Counted from the stretch's first letter, positions 8,933-18,240 are shown. The stretch: 31,935 nt of DNA from CAZTKP01 sp964614215 (GCA_964614215.1 CAZTKP010000009.1:1-31935), one strand, 5' to 3'. The notes: generated from the sequence alone by a model not told the origin. A program made the numbers and translations.

Positions 8933-9736
8933 TTGAAAAATCGCGAAGTTCTAAAATCATCTCCAATCGGTATTTTTGATAGTGGTGTAGGTGGCTTAAC
9001 TGTTTTTAATGAGATAAGGAAAGCTCTGCCTCATGAAGATCTTATCTATCTTGGAGATACCGCCCGGGTTCCTTATGGATCAAAGTCCAGTGATGTCATT
9101 AAAAGATACTCCAGGCAGAATGCTGAGTTTTTATTGAGTAAGGCTGTCGGAATGATAGTTGTTGCATGCAACACGGCCTCAGCAGTATCGGTACAGTATT
9201 TAAGAGATCTTTTTCCGGATATTCCCGTTGTTGGTGTTATTGATCCTGTAGTTGAGTACATAAAAGAACTTTCCGTTAATAATGTTGCTGTTCTGGGGAC
9301 AAACACTACTATTGAATCTGGTGCTTATCAGAAAGCTTTATTAAGATATCGGGACTTTAATATTTTTTCTCAGCCCTGTCCTCTTTTTGTTCCTCTGGTT
9401 GAAGAGGGTCTTTTTAATGAACCTATCACGATCATGGCTATAGACATGTATCTCAGAGACCTTAAAGAAGCAGGGATGGATGCTGTGATACTAGGATGTA
9501 CTCACTATCCGATGCTGAAAAAACAGATAGGCAAGTATTTTGGTCAAAGGACTTTAGTTTTTGATACAGCCTATCATACAGCTCTAAAGGTCTCCGAGTT
9601 AAGAAAAGCAGATGGGAGACAGTCTGAAAATATAAAGGGAAAAGCTGTTTTTTATGTGACTGACTCAGTGTCATCATTTAAAAAGACTGCTGAAATGTTT
9701 CTAGGCTACGATATCAGTAATATCCATCATATATAA
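8933..9736 (+). CDS. murI: Glutamate racemase
   Basis: 267 residues, the usual length. It interconverts L- and D-glutamate for peptidoglycan stem peptides, in the cytoplasm and without cofactor. The diagnostic motifs are all present: IGIFDSGVGGLTV with Asp16, VACNTASA with the first catalytic Cys79, and LGCTHYP with the second catalytic Cys189 and His191. YLGDTARVPYG is also typical. The start is a TTG at 8933. A stop codon lies immediately upstream in frame and no ATG occurs before the conserved FDSG, so the TTG is the only sensible start. The Shine-Dalgarno is poor, suggesting low or coupled translation. It begins 13 bp after the barrel gene and lies between the two TPR modules. Confidence 0.97.
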   Translation: MKNREVLKSSPIGIFDSGVGGLTVFNEIRKALPHEDLIYLGDTARVPYGSKSSDVIKRYSRQNAEFLLSKAVGMIVVACNTASAVSVQYLRDLFPDIPVVGVIDPVVEYIKELSVNNVAVLGTNTTIESGAYQKALLRYRDFNIFSQPCPLFVPLVEEGLFNEPITIMAIDMYLRDLKEAGMDAVILGCTHYPMLKKQIGKYFGQRTLVFDTAYHTALKVSELRKADGRQSENIKGKAVFYVTDSVSSFKKTAEMFLGYDISNIHHI

Positions 9737-9737
9737 T

Positions 9738-9767
9738 TTGCATTTTTTTTCCTACCGCTTATAGTAT
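9738..9767 (+). promoter_or_regulatory. Possible sigma-70-like promoter for module B
   Basis: TTGCAT and TAGTAT are separated by 18 bp in the 57-bp gap after murI. Each matches the consensus hexamers only partly. The predicted start would leave a leader of about 20 bases with GGGG ahead of the ATG at 9794. Seen by eye only; AT-rich DNA gives chance matches. Confidence 0.3.
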
Positions 9768-9793
9768 TACGAGAATTTTAATGGGGTTTGAAA

Positions 9794-10546
9794 ATGTATA
9801 GGAATGTATTTATTTTACTTTGCTTTATGATCTTTACAAGCCATGTTGCTATTGCTCAGGAAAAAGAGGGTGCTGTTCCTGAAAAAACATCTGCTGAAAA
9901 GCAAATTGCGGATAACGAGAATCAGGATGAAGATGTAATTAAGCAGGAAGAATCTGAAGAGGGTAAGAATGAAGCTGAAGCGGGTGAACAGGTTGAACAG
10001 GGTTACAACATAAAACTTAGGAATCTGGAAGAAAAGATTAACTCTCTGAAAGATAAGATATTTCGGTCAAAGCAAAGACTGGCAATTCTTCAGGAAACTG
10101 TTCTTAGTGGTTCAATCGCCGGTGCGAGAGCCACGATAATTCACAGTAATAAAGTTGGAGGTGCCTTTAAACTGGTCTCCATGGTCTATTATCTGGATGA
10201 AGCTCCGGTCTACAAAAAGATCGATAAGCCCGAAGAGCTGGAAGATGAGGAAATTGTAGTTTTTGACGGTTCAGTGGTTCCGGGACCGCATCATCTTTCA
10301 GTATATTTTGTCTATAAAGGAAAGGGATATTATATTTTTTCGTATATGAAAGGATATACCTTTAAAATGAGAGCCGGACATTCGTTTAATGTTGATGAAG
10401 GTAATCTGATGGAGATAACAGTAACTCCTAAGGATAAGGGGTCATCGGTTAAAGTTGACAACAGACTGATGGTCTCTTTTGATGTTAAGAAGAAGATGTA
10501 TGAACAGAAATCTGAAAAGGAAAAGAAGGATTCCGAAGAAGAATAA
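9794..10546 (+). CDS. Secreted coiled-coil/beta protein of a conserved family, function unknown
   Basis: 250 residues from the ATG at 9794 (GGGG 7 bp upstream; the TTG two codons earlier is unlikely). The signal peptide ends SHVAIAQ. A Glu-rich disordered linker follows to about residue 75, then a coiled coil (LEEKINSLKDKIFRSKQRL). A compact beta-rich domain follows, with GSIAGARATIIHSNKVGG, VYYLDEAPVYKK, DGSVVPGPHHLSVYFVYKG and a Lys/Glu tail. I recall a family with GARA-I-H-N and GxHxLSV signatures in Myxococcus-like genomes, sometimes mislabelled dihydrolipoamide acetyltransferase; nothing here supports that enzyme. Its stop overlaps the next start by 1 bp, so it heads the module B operon. 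A periplasmic structural role is inferred. Confidence 0.78.
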   Translation: MYRNVFILLCFMIFTSHVAIAQEKEGAVPEKTSAEKQIADNENQDEDVIKQEESEEGKNEAEAGEQVEQGYNIKLRNLEEKINSLKDKIFRSKQRLAILQETVLSGSIAGARATIIHSNKVGGAFKLVSMVYYLDEAPVYKKIDKPEELEDEEIVVFDGSVVPGPHHLSVYFVYKGKGYYIFSYMKGYTFKMRAGHSFNVDEGNLMEITVTPKDKGSSVKVDNRLMVSFDVKKKMYEQKSEKEKKDSEEE

Positions 10547-12831
10547 TGAGATCTAGCCTGATTAAAATATTTCTGATCCTTATAGTTTTCTCCAACATAG
10601 TTTTGGCTCAGGAAGATGAGCTCAAACAGGAGATAGGAGCCAGCATTTCTCAGATATCAAAAGAGCTCGAAGAAATAAATGATCAGTACTCATCTGCTAA
10701 AGCTAAATATCTTTCACCCCTGGTTTTAAACAGTGAATATGAAACTCCCGTAGAAAAAAAGATAATGAAAGCGGAGTTTTATTTTAATAAAAAAGACTAT
10801 ATTTCATCGGGAAGTCTTTACTATTCGATCGTCATGTCAAGAACTGAGAAAGACTCCATCTGGGAGGAATCTCTTTTTAAGCTTGCAGAATCTCTCTACA
10901 TGAACAGAAACTATATTTCAGCAAAAAGATACTTTGAAATGCTGATAACGACTATTCCTGAAAGTAGGCATAGAATAGAATGTCTTAAAAGACTTATTTC
11001 CTCAAGCTATCACCTGGGTGAATACTCTTCTGCAAAGAAGTACTATTCCAGGTTTATGGAGATAGGTTATGACATGTCGAAAGACCAGGAGCTTGTCTAC
11101 TTCCTGGGTAAAAGTCTTTTTTTTGATGAACAGGTCAAGGAAGCACTCAGTGTTTTTAAAACAATAAATGATAAAAGTGCCTATTTCCCCCAAAGTCAGT
11201 ATTTTATCGGCTCTATTCTTTTGAGATCCGGTAAAGATAAGGAAGCCATAAAGTATTTTGAAAAAGTTATCGGTCTTTCTGACAAAAAGAAATATTTTAA
11301 ATTTGATCAGATCAGAGACCTTTCCCTTCTGGCTGCTGCAAGAATAGCTTTTGAAATGGATGACCTTAACAGCACTCTTAAGTATTACATTATGCTTGAT
11401 AAGACATCAAAACATTTTGCAGAAGCCTACTATGAGCTTTGCTGGACATACATAAAAAGAGAGGAGTACAGTAAAGCGATAAATGCACTCAGACTTATAA
11501 AATACATTGCTCCGGATTCAATAATTGCGCCGAAAGCAGAGATACTCGAAGGATCACTTCTTATCAAGATGGAACGGTTCGGGGAAGCGATGATGCTGTT
11601 TGATTCCGTTGTTAAGAAATACGGCGTTATTAAGGAAGAGCTGTATTCGATAGACAGTAAGAATTTTTATTCAAAGGCAAAGCAGGGAGATACGGCTAAT
11701 GCTCTTTCTCCATATTCCCCGATCGTTCGTTCTCTTCTTAGTGATAACAAAAAATTCACTAATGCTATGCGTCTGGGGGATGATATAACTTTACTTGAAA
11801 AGGAGATCAACACTGTCAAAAGACTTGAGAAAAAGATAAGCACAATTATTGAGAACAAAAACATATCCACCATCTTTCCTCCGTTGAAGGAGGGTTCGAG
11901 GACAGTTATACGCCTCCAGAACAGGATAGTTGCAATTAGAAGTGAATTGCTGACACTGAGAAAAAAAGCTGTGTGGGATGAGCTCAATGATGCTGAGAAA
12001 AGAGAATACGAAGAACTTGAAAGCAAAAAGAATAAATTGCTTGGAATAATAGAAGAAATGCCGCTTACTTCTGAACAGATAGAAAAAAAGGCATCTGAAT
12101 ATGCTGAAAAAATCATAGAGATGGAAGCCACTATTCACAGAATATCAATACAGACAAAATCTCTTTTTGATCAGCTGGATGCTGTTAGTATCTATTATGA
12201 TAAAAATACAAAAGATACAGCTAAAGATGAAAGACTTGTAAACAAGATCAAGGCAGAAAAGGAAGAAATACTGAAAATGATCGAAACGCTTGATATCTAT
12301 AAGAAGCAGGTGGAGGAAGAAAAGAATAGACTCGTTCTGGGCGGTGATCTTGTCAGTAGGGTCATCATAGCAAGGGACAGTCTTAACAGTATTATAGCAA
12401 AACAGAACAAACTCCTTCTGAAGTCAAGCGACACCATTGAGCTTTTTAATAGAAATATCAATGAGTTGCTTGAGAAGGCTGAGCTTATAGATAAAAACCT
12501 TAATGTGTTTTACGGGAAACTTAACAACGCTGTGAAGGGAATTATTCAGGAGATCAGACTTGCCTATGAAAATGAAAGAAATAAAATAAATGAATATCAG
12601 AGCGATCTGCTGAGCATTAAGAGAGAGGTTACCGAGATGGCATCTCTTGCGATGTATTCCAATATTAATAAAGTTAGAACGACTTTCTCTGATCTTGTCC
12701 TGAAAGCTGACCTGGGAATAATCGATGTGGCATGGGAAAAGAAGCAGGAAAAAACAAACGCCATCCTTAAGCTGAGAACTCAGAGAGCAAAGGAGATCCG
12801 GGCTCTTTATATGAACATGGAGGATGAATGA
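10546..12831 (+). CDS. TPR protein with long coiled-coil C-terminus, module B
   Basis: 761 residues with a signal peptide ending NIVLAQ. Residues about 60-370 are TPR-like (for example KLAESLYMNRNYISAKRYFE and YYELCWTYIKREEYSKAINA). From about 410 to the end the chain is long, charged and helical (ELESKKNKLLGIIEEM and many Lys/Glu heptads), probably coiled coil. It finishes with LGIIDVAWEKKQEKT, a pattern I remember from C-termini of large TPR proteins in myxobacteria. It occupies the position in module B that the 540-residue TPR gene holds in module A, directly before a GltD-like gene, and overlaps that gene by 4 bp (ATGA). Likely a periplasmic scaffold; GltI (AgnA) is the nearest functional analogue I can suggest, with low certainty. 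Confidence 0.83.
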   Translation: MRSSLIKIFLILIVFSNIVLAQEDELKQEIGASISQISKELEEINDQYSSAKAKYLSPLVLNSEYETPVEKKIMKAEFYFNKKDYISSGSLYYSIVMSRTEKDSIWEESLFKLAESLYMNRNYISAKRYFEMLITTIPESRHRIECLKRLISSSYHLGEYSSAKKYYSRFMEIGYDMSKDQELVYFLGKSLFFDEQVKEALSVFKTINDKSAYFPQSQYFIGSILLRSGKDKEAIKYFEKVIGLSDKKKYFKFDQIRDLSLLAAARIAFEMDDLNSTLKYYIMLDKTSKHFAEAYYELCWTYIKREEYSKAINALRLIKYIAPDSIIAPKAEILEGSLLIKMERFGEAMMLFDSVVKKYGVIKEELYSIDSKNFYSKAKQGDTANALSPYSPIVRSLLSDNKKFTNAMRLGDDITLLEKEINTVKRLEKKISTIIENKNISTIFPPLKEGSRTVIRLQNRIVAIRSELLTLRKKAVWDELNDAEKREYEELESKKNKLLGIIEEMPLTSEQIEKKASEYAEKIIEMEATIHRISIQTKSLFDQLDAVSIYYDKNTKDTAKDERLVNKIKAEKEEILKMIETLDIYKKQVEEEKNRLVLGGDLVSRVIIARDSLNSIIAKQNKLLLKSSDTIELFNRNINELLEKAELIDKNLNVFYGKLNNAVKGIIQEIRLAYENERNKINEYQSDLLSIKREVTEMASLAMYSNINKVRTTFSDLVLKADLGIIDVAWEKKQEKTNAILKLRTQRAKEIRALYMNMEDE

Positions 12832-15800
12832 GGTCTGAGAAACTGATCACACTTCTTCTCCTTGTGTTTTTTCTTGCTCCTGCTGTGGCAAAGGAAAAAG
12901 AAAAAAAAGATTCCCCCAAGTCTTCTTCGACAGATCTGATCATTGATAAAAAGGATTTTGAAGAAGGATATGTTGAAAGGCAGGTTCTGAGATACGAAGC
13001 GATAATCAAGCAGTATAGAGAAGAGCTTCGTTCATTAATAAAAAGAAGCGTGGAGGAAAAGAAGAGGGTCGTTGAGAAAAAATATGCTCCGACGATCAAA
13101 AAAGAACTGGAGAATGAGAATCTGAACAGACTTGACGCTATTGCTCTTTTTGAAGAATTTATCAAAAAATATCCTGAAAATGAGACATATACTCCGGGAG
13201 CAATGTACAGGCTGGCAGAACTTTACTACGAAAAATCCATGCTGGAGCATGAAAAGAAAGTTCAGAAATACGAGAAGGAACTTGTTGCATATGAAGAGAA
13301 AAGACGTAGTGATGAGCCTGAGCTGCCTATCGTTGATTTTGATGAAACGATAGATCTTTACGATAAGATAATCAAGGTCTTTCCCAAGTTTAAGTATCTG
13401 GGAGCCGTTTATTACATGCTCGGTTACTGTTATGCCGAATCGGCACAGGGAGAAAAAGCTGTAAAGGTGTGGTTAAAGCTAATAGATAAGAAGATAGAGA
13501 CACCTTATCTTGCTGAGCTTTATCTGAGAGTTGGTGACCATTATTTTAATTCGAACGATCTTGTCAAAGCTGAGGAATATTTTCTTAAAGGTATTGAGTT
13601 CAGGGAAGATGTTTTTTACGATAAGATCCTCTATAAGCTGGCCTGGACTTACTATAGACAGAGTAAATTTCAGGAGGCCATAGACAGCTTTGTTAATCTT
13701 GTGAATTATGCTGACGAGATGAAGGCAAAAGGTATAGATAAAGGTCAGGACCTGAGAAAAGAGGCGATTCAGTATATTGCTATCAGTTACGCTGATGAGG
13801 AATGGGGAAGTGTAGATAAGGCGATTGCTTACTTCGCCAACATAGATGGATCGAAGTTCGAGAAGGATGTTTTTGAACAACTTGGGAAGTACTATTATGA
13901 AAACAGCAGTTTTTCTCAGGCGGAGAAAGCTTATAAGTTTGTTCTCGATAGACACCCGATGTATGAAAATGCTCCCAGGATTCATCACAGGCTCATACAG
14001 CTGTACAACAAGGCACGAGAGTTCGATAAAGCATCTGCCGAAACCGAAGTCTTTTCAAAAAGATATGCTGCAGAAAGCGAATGGGCGAGGGTGAACAGAG
14101 GAAATGCAACTGCTGTGAGAGAGGCTGCTGAATGGGCAAAAAACGCGCTTTTAGACACAGCATCCTTTCATCACAGACAGGCTCAGAAGTATAAGCAGGA
14201 TGGAGAGACTCAGCTTGCTATTGATGAATATAAGATAGCGGCTATAGCGTACGGTGAGTATCTCATTAAATTTCCTTATACCTCTGAGAGTTATGATATT
14301 ACATATAACTTTGCGGATACTCTTTTTCAGTCTGGCGACATAGAGATGTCGGTTGTTATCTATGAAAGGATAAGAGACGATAAGAATCAGGATAGGCTTA
14401 GGGAAGATGCCGCTTTTCAGACTTTTGTATGTTATACAATGCTGTGGGAGAAGTCTCCGGAAAGGCTTGTGGCCAGTGAAGAAAAGAGAGGTAAACCTTT
14501 TTCTAAGCTTGAAGAGAAACTTATTGAATCAAGTGACATCTACCTTGAAACAGCAAAAGAGGTCGAGGACAAACCTGTAGTTGCATACACTGTAGGCAGA
14601 ATCTTCTTTGATCACGGTAAATTCGAAGAAGCTGAGAAAAGATATCTTAAGATCATTAGTGAGTTTTCAGGCCATCAGGCTTCAATTCTTGCTGCAAGAG
14701 ATATTATTAGTGCCTACACAGAGAAAAAAGATTGGGTTAATGTTGCTAAGTGGTCCAAAATACTTACAGACAGACTTTCCGAGAAAAAGGATGTCAGCAA
14801 GGAGCTCAAGCAGGAGTTTACAACTTACAGGGCCGGCGCGCTTTTCATGTATGCTCAGAAACTTGAGGAAGAAAAGAAATATAAGAAAGCGGCTGAAGAA
14901 TATCTGAGACTTGTTGAAGAAAACCCCTACAACGAGAATGCAGATAAAGCTCTTTCCAATGCAGCCATTAACTTTCAGAGAGCAACGATGTTCGATTCCG
15001 CTTTGAAGCTTCATGAAAGAATATACAAAGAATATCCATATTCTTCTCTGGCTCCGCAGTCTCTCTATCTTGTTGCATACAATGCTGAAAGAAGTTATAA
15101 CTTTGAAAAGGCAGTTGATGCCTATCAGCAGCTTTACAAGAAATATCCTGCCTACGAGAAAAAGGCGGCGGCACTTTATAATGCGGGATTTCTTCTTGAA
15201 AGACTGCAGCGATACAGTGAAGCCTCTTCCTACTATAAGCTTTATTACGCCGAAGAAAATGAGAAGGTCGAGGGGAAGGAAGCCCTTTATATGGCCGGGT
15301 TGATGTATAAGAAAGCTAAGAACTGGAACAGGATGATAAAAAGCTTTGAGAATTTCATCAGCACTTTCAGAAACGATTCGGAAGTAGGGCATCTTGTAAT
15401 GAGAGCCTATCATCAGATAGCGATAGTTTATGAGGAAAAGTTCAATAAATGGAGAAAGGCCAAGGATTACTATTCAAAAATACTGGAATACCTTGAAGAA
15501 AAGAAAGTGCAGTCAGAGGAAGGACTGCTTTATGCGGCTGAAGCAAAATTCAAACTCCTGGAAGATGATTTCAACGACTATATAAAATTAAAAATAGGTG
15601 GAAAAAACGACAAACAGCTTGAAGAAAGCCTGAAGAATAAAGTTGCAGTAATGAAAGAGCTTGAGGAAAAGTACAAGGAAGTGCTCAAGTATCAGGTTTA
15701 TGAATGGGTTATTGCATCTATTTACAGAATGGGTGTTCTCTACCAGAGTTTTTCCGATACACTTTTTAATGCTGAGCCGCCTAAAGGGCTTTCATACGAA

Positions 15801-16181
15801 GAGGAAGAGATCTACATGCAGATGCTTCAGGATCAGGCTGCTCCTATTGAGGAAAAAGCTGTGTTAATTTATTCCAGCGGTCTCGCAAAGGCACGGGAGA
15901 TGAAAGTTTTTAACAAGTGGACTCAGCTTATAACAGAAAAACTGTCAGTTATGAGACCGGCGGAATATAAAGTTGGAAAGACTCCTAAGTTTGTTGTTGA
16001 CAGCTCTCTTGAGACAGGATTTCCAATATTGTTGTCACTTGACCGTACAAAGAAAAAGGAATACTTGAAAAAGGGAATGGATTCAGGGGATAAAGAAAAA
16101 GCTTCCAAGAAAGATAAAGACTCAGAAAAAGCAGAGAAAGACGCTTCAGGGAAACAGGGTGAGAAGGAGGCTGAAAAATGA
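12828..16181 (+). CDS. Large periplasmic TPR protein, GltD/AgmU-like, module B
   Basis: 1117 residues with a signal peptide ending LAPAVAKE, then a charged helical segment and many TPR units (for example AMYRLAELYYEKSMLEHEKK, AELYLRVGDHYFNSNDLVKA and AVDAYQQLYKKYPAYEKKAA). The C-terminal block SIYRMGVLYQSFSDTLFNA, then LSYEEEEIY and EEKAVLIYSSGLAKA, parallels the block in the 1200-residue protein of module A. The last 40 residues are a Lys/Glu/Ser-rich tail. It overlaps the upstream gene by 4 bp and the downstream lipoprotein gene by 4 bp, so translation is probably coupled. Family assignment rests on length, repeat density, the shared C-terminal block and gene order. It should be periplasmic, bridging inner- and outer-membrane parts of the machine. 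Confidence 0.86.
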   Translation: MRSEKLITLLLLVFFLAPAVAKEKEKKDSPKSSSTDLIIDKKDFEEGYVERQVLRYEAIIKQYREELRSLIKRSVEEKKRVVEKKYAPTIKKELENENLNRLDAIALFEEFIKKYPENETYTPGAMYRLAELYYEKSMLEHEKKVQKYEKELVAYEEKRRSDEPELPIVDFDETIDLYDKIIKVFPKFKYLGAVYYMLGYCYAESAQGEKAVKVWLKLIDKKIETPYLAELYLRVGDHYFNSNDLVKAEEYFLKGIEFREDVFYDKILYKLAWTYYRQSKFQEAIDSFVNLVNYADEMKAKGIDKGQDLRKEAIQYIAISYADEEWGSVDKAIAYFANIDGSKFEKDVFEQLGKYYYENSSFSQAEKAYKFVLDRHPMYENAPRIHHRLIQLYNKAREFDKASAETEVFSKRYAAESEWARVNRGNATAVREAAEWAKNALLDTASFHHRQAQKYKQDGETQLAIDEYKIAAIAYGEYLIKFPYTSESYDITYNFADTLFQSGDIEMSVVIYERIRDDKNQDRLREDAAFQTFVCYTMLWEKSPERLVASEEKRGKPFSKLEEKLIESSDIYLETAKEVEDKPVVAYTVGRIFFDHGKFEEAEKRYLKIISEFSGHQASILAARDIISAYTEKKDWVNVAKWSKILTDRLSEKKDVSKELKQEFTTYRAGALFMYAQKLEEEKKYKKAAEEYLRLVEENPYNENADKALSNAAINFQRATMFDSALKLHERIYKEYPYSSLAPQSLYLVAYNAERSYNFEKAVDAYQQLYKKYPAYEKKAAALYNAGFLLERLQRYSEASSYYKLYYAEENEKVEGKEALYMAGLMYKKAKNWNRMIKSFENFISTFRNDSEVGHLVMRAYHQIAIVYEEKFNKWRKAKDYYSKILEYLEEKKVQSEEGLLYAAEAKFKLLEDDFNDYIKLKIGGKNDKQLEESLKNKVAVMKELEEKYKEVLKYQVYEWVIASIYRMGVLYQSFSDTLFNAEPPKGLSYEEEEIYMQMLQDQAAPIEEKAVLIYSSGLAKAREMKVFNKWTQLITEKLSVMRPAEYKVGKTPKFVVDSSLETGFPILLSLDRTKKKEYLKKGMDSGDKEKASKKDKDSEKAEKDASGKQGEKEAEK

Positions 16182-17890
16182 AAAAACTTCTAATCACTTT
16201 AATGCTGCTGCTGCCATTTATTTTCAGTAGCTGTGCCACATCTCAGAAAAAGGACAAAAAAACGATTGAAAAAACTGAAGACAACAAAACTGATGGAAAA
16301 AACAAGAAAGATAAAGAGGCAGGCAGCGAAGAAGATTCTGATGTAAATGAAAAAGAAGAACCCGATGCAGATAAAAAGGACGATAAGAGTGGAAAGAAAC
16401 AGAAAAAACGTAAGAAGAAATACTATGACGGATCAAAGTATATCGGTCCGGCAGTAGAAGATCTTACGGATGGTCTTGCCAAGTATTTTAATGATGATTG
16501 CGAATCGGCAATAAAAGAGTGGAAGAAAGGTCTTAAGAAAGATAATAAGCGATATCAGCTGGCATTTAATGTGGGACTTTGTTATGAAAGGCTGAAAAGA
16601 TCAGATGAAAGTATCAAATGGTATATTAAAGCTTATAAGATGAATCCCGATTTCACAAGGCCTCTGTATAATGCCAATATTCTTCTGGGGGAGGAATCTA
16701 AAAGTAAAGAGAAATTTTATATTGATCTTGTTGAGCAGACAAAGGACAAAGTTATAAAGAACAATTTTCTTGCGTGGCTTAAACTCAGACATGGGGATGA
16801 AGATGCTGCTGAGGAGTATGCAAAGAAAGCTCTGAAAGAGGATGAACAGAACTCAGACGCCGTTATTACCCTTGCGGAGATATATTATAGTAAGAAAATG
16901 TATGAACTTTCTGAAATGGCGCTTTCAACTGCGGAAAAATGGGATGAGGACAACTTCAGACTTCATAGACTTTACGGTTTCCTGGCCTATAGAACAGGAG
17001 ACAAGAAAAAAGCGGCGGTACATCTTCAGAAAGCGGCCAAACTGAATCCCGAACTCCCTGAAGTGAACAACATCCTTGCGGTTCTGGCTATGGAGATAGA
17101 AGATTTTGCAACAGCGAAGGATAAGCTTGAATTCGCACTGAAAATCGCACCGGAGTTTAAAGCGGCGAAGATGAACCTTGCAATTGCATACAAAGGGCTT
17201 GAGGAATATAAAAAATCCAGAGACATTTTAAAAGAACTTGAAGAAGATAAGACTTTAGGTCCTGATTTCAGAAAATCTGTGATCTATAACATTGCGGTTC
17301 TTTATCTTGATGCTGATGTGGAAGGGAACAAGGACCCTAATAAATTTGATACTTCTATCAGTTATTTTAATAAGTACCTGAAGCTTGTGCGTAAGGATCC
17401 TGATTATAGAAAACAGAAGAAACTGATAGCCGGATACATAAAGGAAGCCGGTGTGGAAAAGAAAAAGATGGAGTACTACAACAAGATGAAAGCCCGGGCC
17501 GAAAAGAGGAAGAAAGAGCTTGAAGAAGAACATAAGAAGTTCTTGGCTACAAAAGAGAAAGCGTTTAACGAGGCAAAGGAAAAGGATACTTTTGAGGTTT
17601 GGGAAAAATATTTAAAGGATTATCCTCTGAAAGGAGATGATGATAAGTTTGGAATTGCGGCAAAGGCTCGGTATGAAGAGCTTTTTCCTGCTGCTAAAGA
17701 GGATGCGTTTAAAAAGGCGATAGAGAAAGACGATATTCCTGTATGGGAAAGTTTCCTTGAAAGGTTTCCTATCGTTGATGACAATGATAAGCTCAGTATT
17801 GCTGCGACAGGAAGGCTCGAGGAACTGAGAAGTGAATCAGAGGAAGAAGGGAGATCCGGGGAAGAGTCTGAAAAAACAGAGGGTAAATGA
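16178..17890 (+). CDS. TPR lipoprotein with charged linker and C-terminal 48-residue repeats, GltE/AglT-like, module B
   Basis: 570 residues. Lipoprotein signal with FSSC at Cys19. Residues 22-85 form an extreme Lys/Asp/Glu linker with almost no hydrophobic residues, long enough to cross part of the periplasm. TPRs occupy about 95-420 (for example LAFNVGLCYERLKRSDESIK and DAVITLAEIYYSKKMYELSE). A Lys/Glu helix follows, then two tandem 48-residue repeats starting at Ala462 and Ala510 (AFNEAKEKDTFEVWEKYL versus AFKKAIEKDDIPVWESFL). It overlaps the GltD-like gene by 4 bp, as expected for a GltD/GltE pair. The short GltE-like protein of module A lacks the linker length and the repeats. Confidence 0.85.
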   Translation: MKKLLITLMLLLPFIFSSCATSQKKDKKTIEKTEDNKTDGKNKKDKEAGSEEDSDVNEKEEPDADKKDDKSGKKQKKRKKKYYDGSKYIGPAVEDLTDGLAKYFNDDCESAIKEWKKGLKKDNKRYQLAFNVGLCYERLKRSDESIKWYIKAYKMNPDFTRPLYNANILLGEESKSKEKFYIDLVEQTKDKVIKNNFLAWLKLRHGDEDAAEEYAKKALKEDEQNSDAVITLAEIYYSKKMYELSEMALSTAEKWDEDNFRLHRLYGFLAYRTGDKKKAAVHLQKAAKLNPELPEVNNILAVLAMEIEDFATAKDKLEFALKIAPEFKAAKMNLAIAYKGLEEYKKSRDILKELEEDKTLGPDFRKSVIYNIAVLYLDADVEGNKDPNKFDTSISYFNKYLKLVRKDPDYRKQKKLIAGYIKEAGVEKKKMEYYNKMKARAEKRKKELEEEHKKFLATKEKAFNEAKEKDTFEVWEKYLKDYPLKGDDDKFGIAAKARYEELFPAAKEDAFKKAIEKDDIPVWESFLERFPIVDDNDKLSIAATGRLEELRSESEEEGRSGEESEKTEGK

Positions 17891-17958
17891 TGATAACTTG
17901 TTTACTTACTAACAATAAAAAATTTGATTTTATTTATAGTTGAGTGTATCTTTCTGCT

Positions 17959-18210
17959 ATGTTTGTTTGGAATGAAAAAAAATACCTGTTTTTATGTTTT
18001 GTAATTTTTTTGATGATTATGTTTGTTAATACTCTTTATGCGCAGAAAAAAGGCATTGTTCTTGAGGAGATCAAGATCGAAGGAACTATTCAGAAGCCGG
18101 AGGCTATGTATTTTCTTTCCAGAGCAAGGTTTACGTACAGGACACTTGACCTGAACGTCAGTTTTAAGAAGAAGGTAGAGAAAGCTCTTTATACGGAAGA
18201 TGCTTTCTAG
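17959..18210 (+). CDS. Small secreted protein with EGxIxKP motif, module B
   Basis: 83 residues if started at the ATG at 17959; a GTG at 17944 would add five. Neither has a convincing Shine-Dalgarno. The N-terminus is a long hydrophobic signal ending TLYAQ. The mature part, VLEEIKIEGTIQKPEAMYF followed by an aromatic/Leu/Phe-spaced tail, matches the module A protein at 6555-6815. It sits between the GltE-like lipoprotein and the TolQ-like gene, whose start is only 30 bp downstream. I do not recognise a named family. The conserved position next to motor or TonB-like genes suggests a small partner of those proteins. Upstream, 17891-17958 is AT-rich with no clear promoter or terminator. Confidence 0.68.
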   Translation: MFVWNEKKYLFLCFVIFLMIMFVNTLYAQKKGIVLEEIKIEGTIQKPEAMYFLSRARFTYRTLDLNVSFKKKVEKALYTEDAF

Positions 18211-18240
18211 TTAATATTTATTTTTTTTGGAGGTTTTATC

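Noticed and set aside
9794..10546. Acyltransferase function suggested by a remembered database label for similar proteins
   Set aside because: It has a signal peptide, coiled coil and small beta domain, with no lipoyl or catalytic acyltransferase motif.
14682..15413. Long minus-strand open frame of 243 codons
   Set aside because: It lies wholly inside the GltD-like TPR gene. Its Leu/Phe/Ile-rich product is what the complement of Glu/Lys-rich codons gives, and it has no ribosome-binding site.
17891..17958. AT-only inverted repeat and TTG/TAT pairs as terminator or promoter before the motor genes
   Set aside because: The stem is all A-T and the hexamers do not align with sensible spacing to either start codon.
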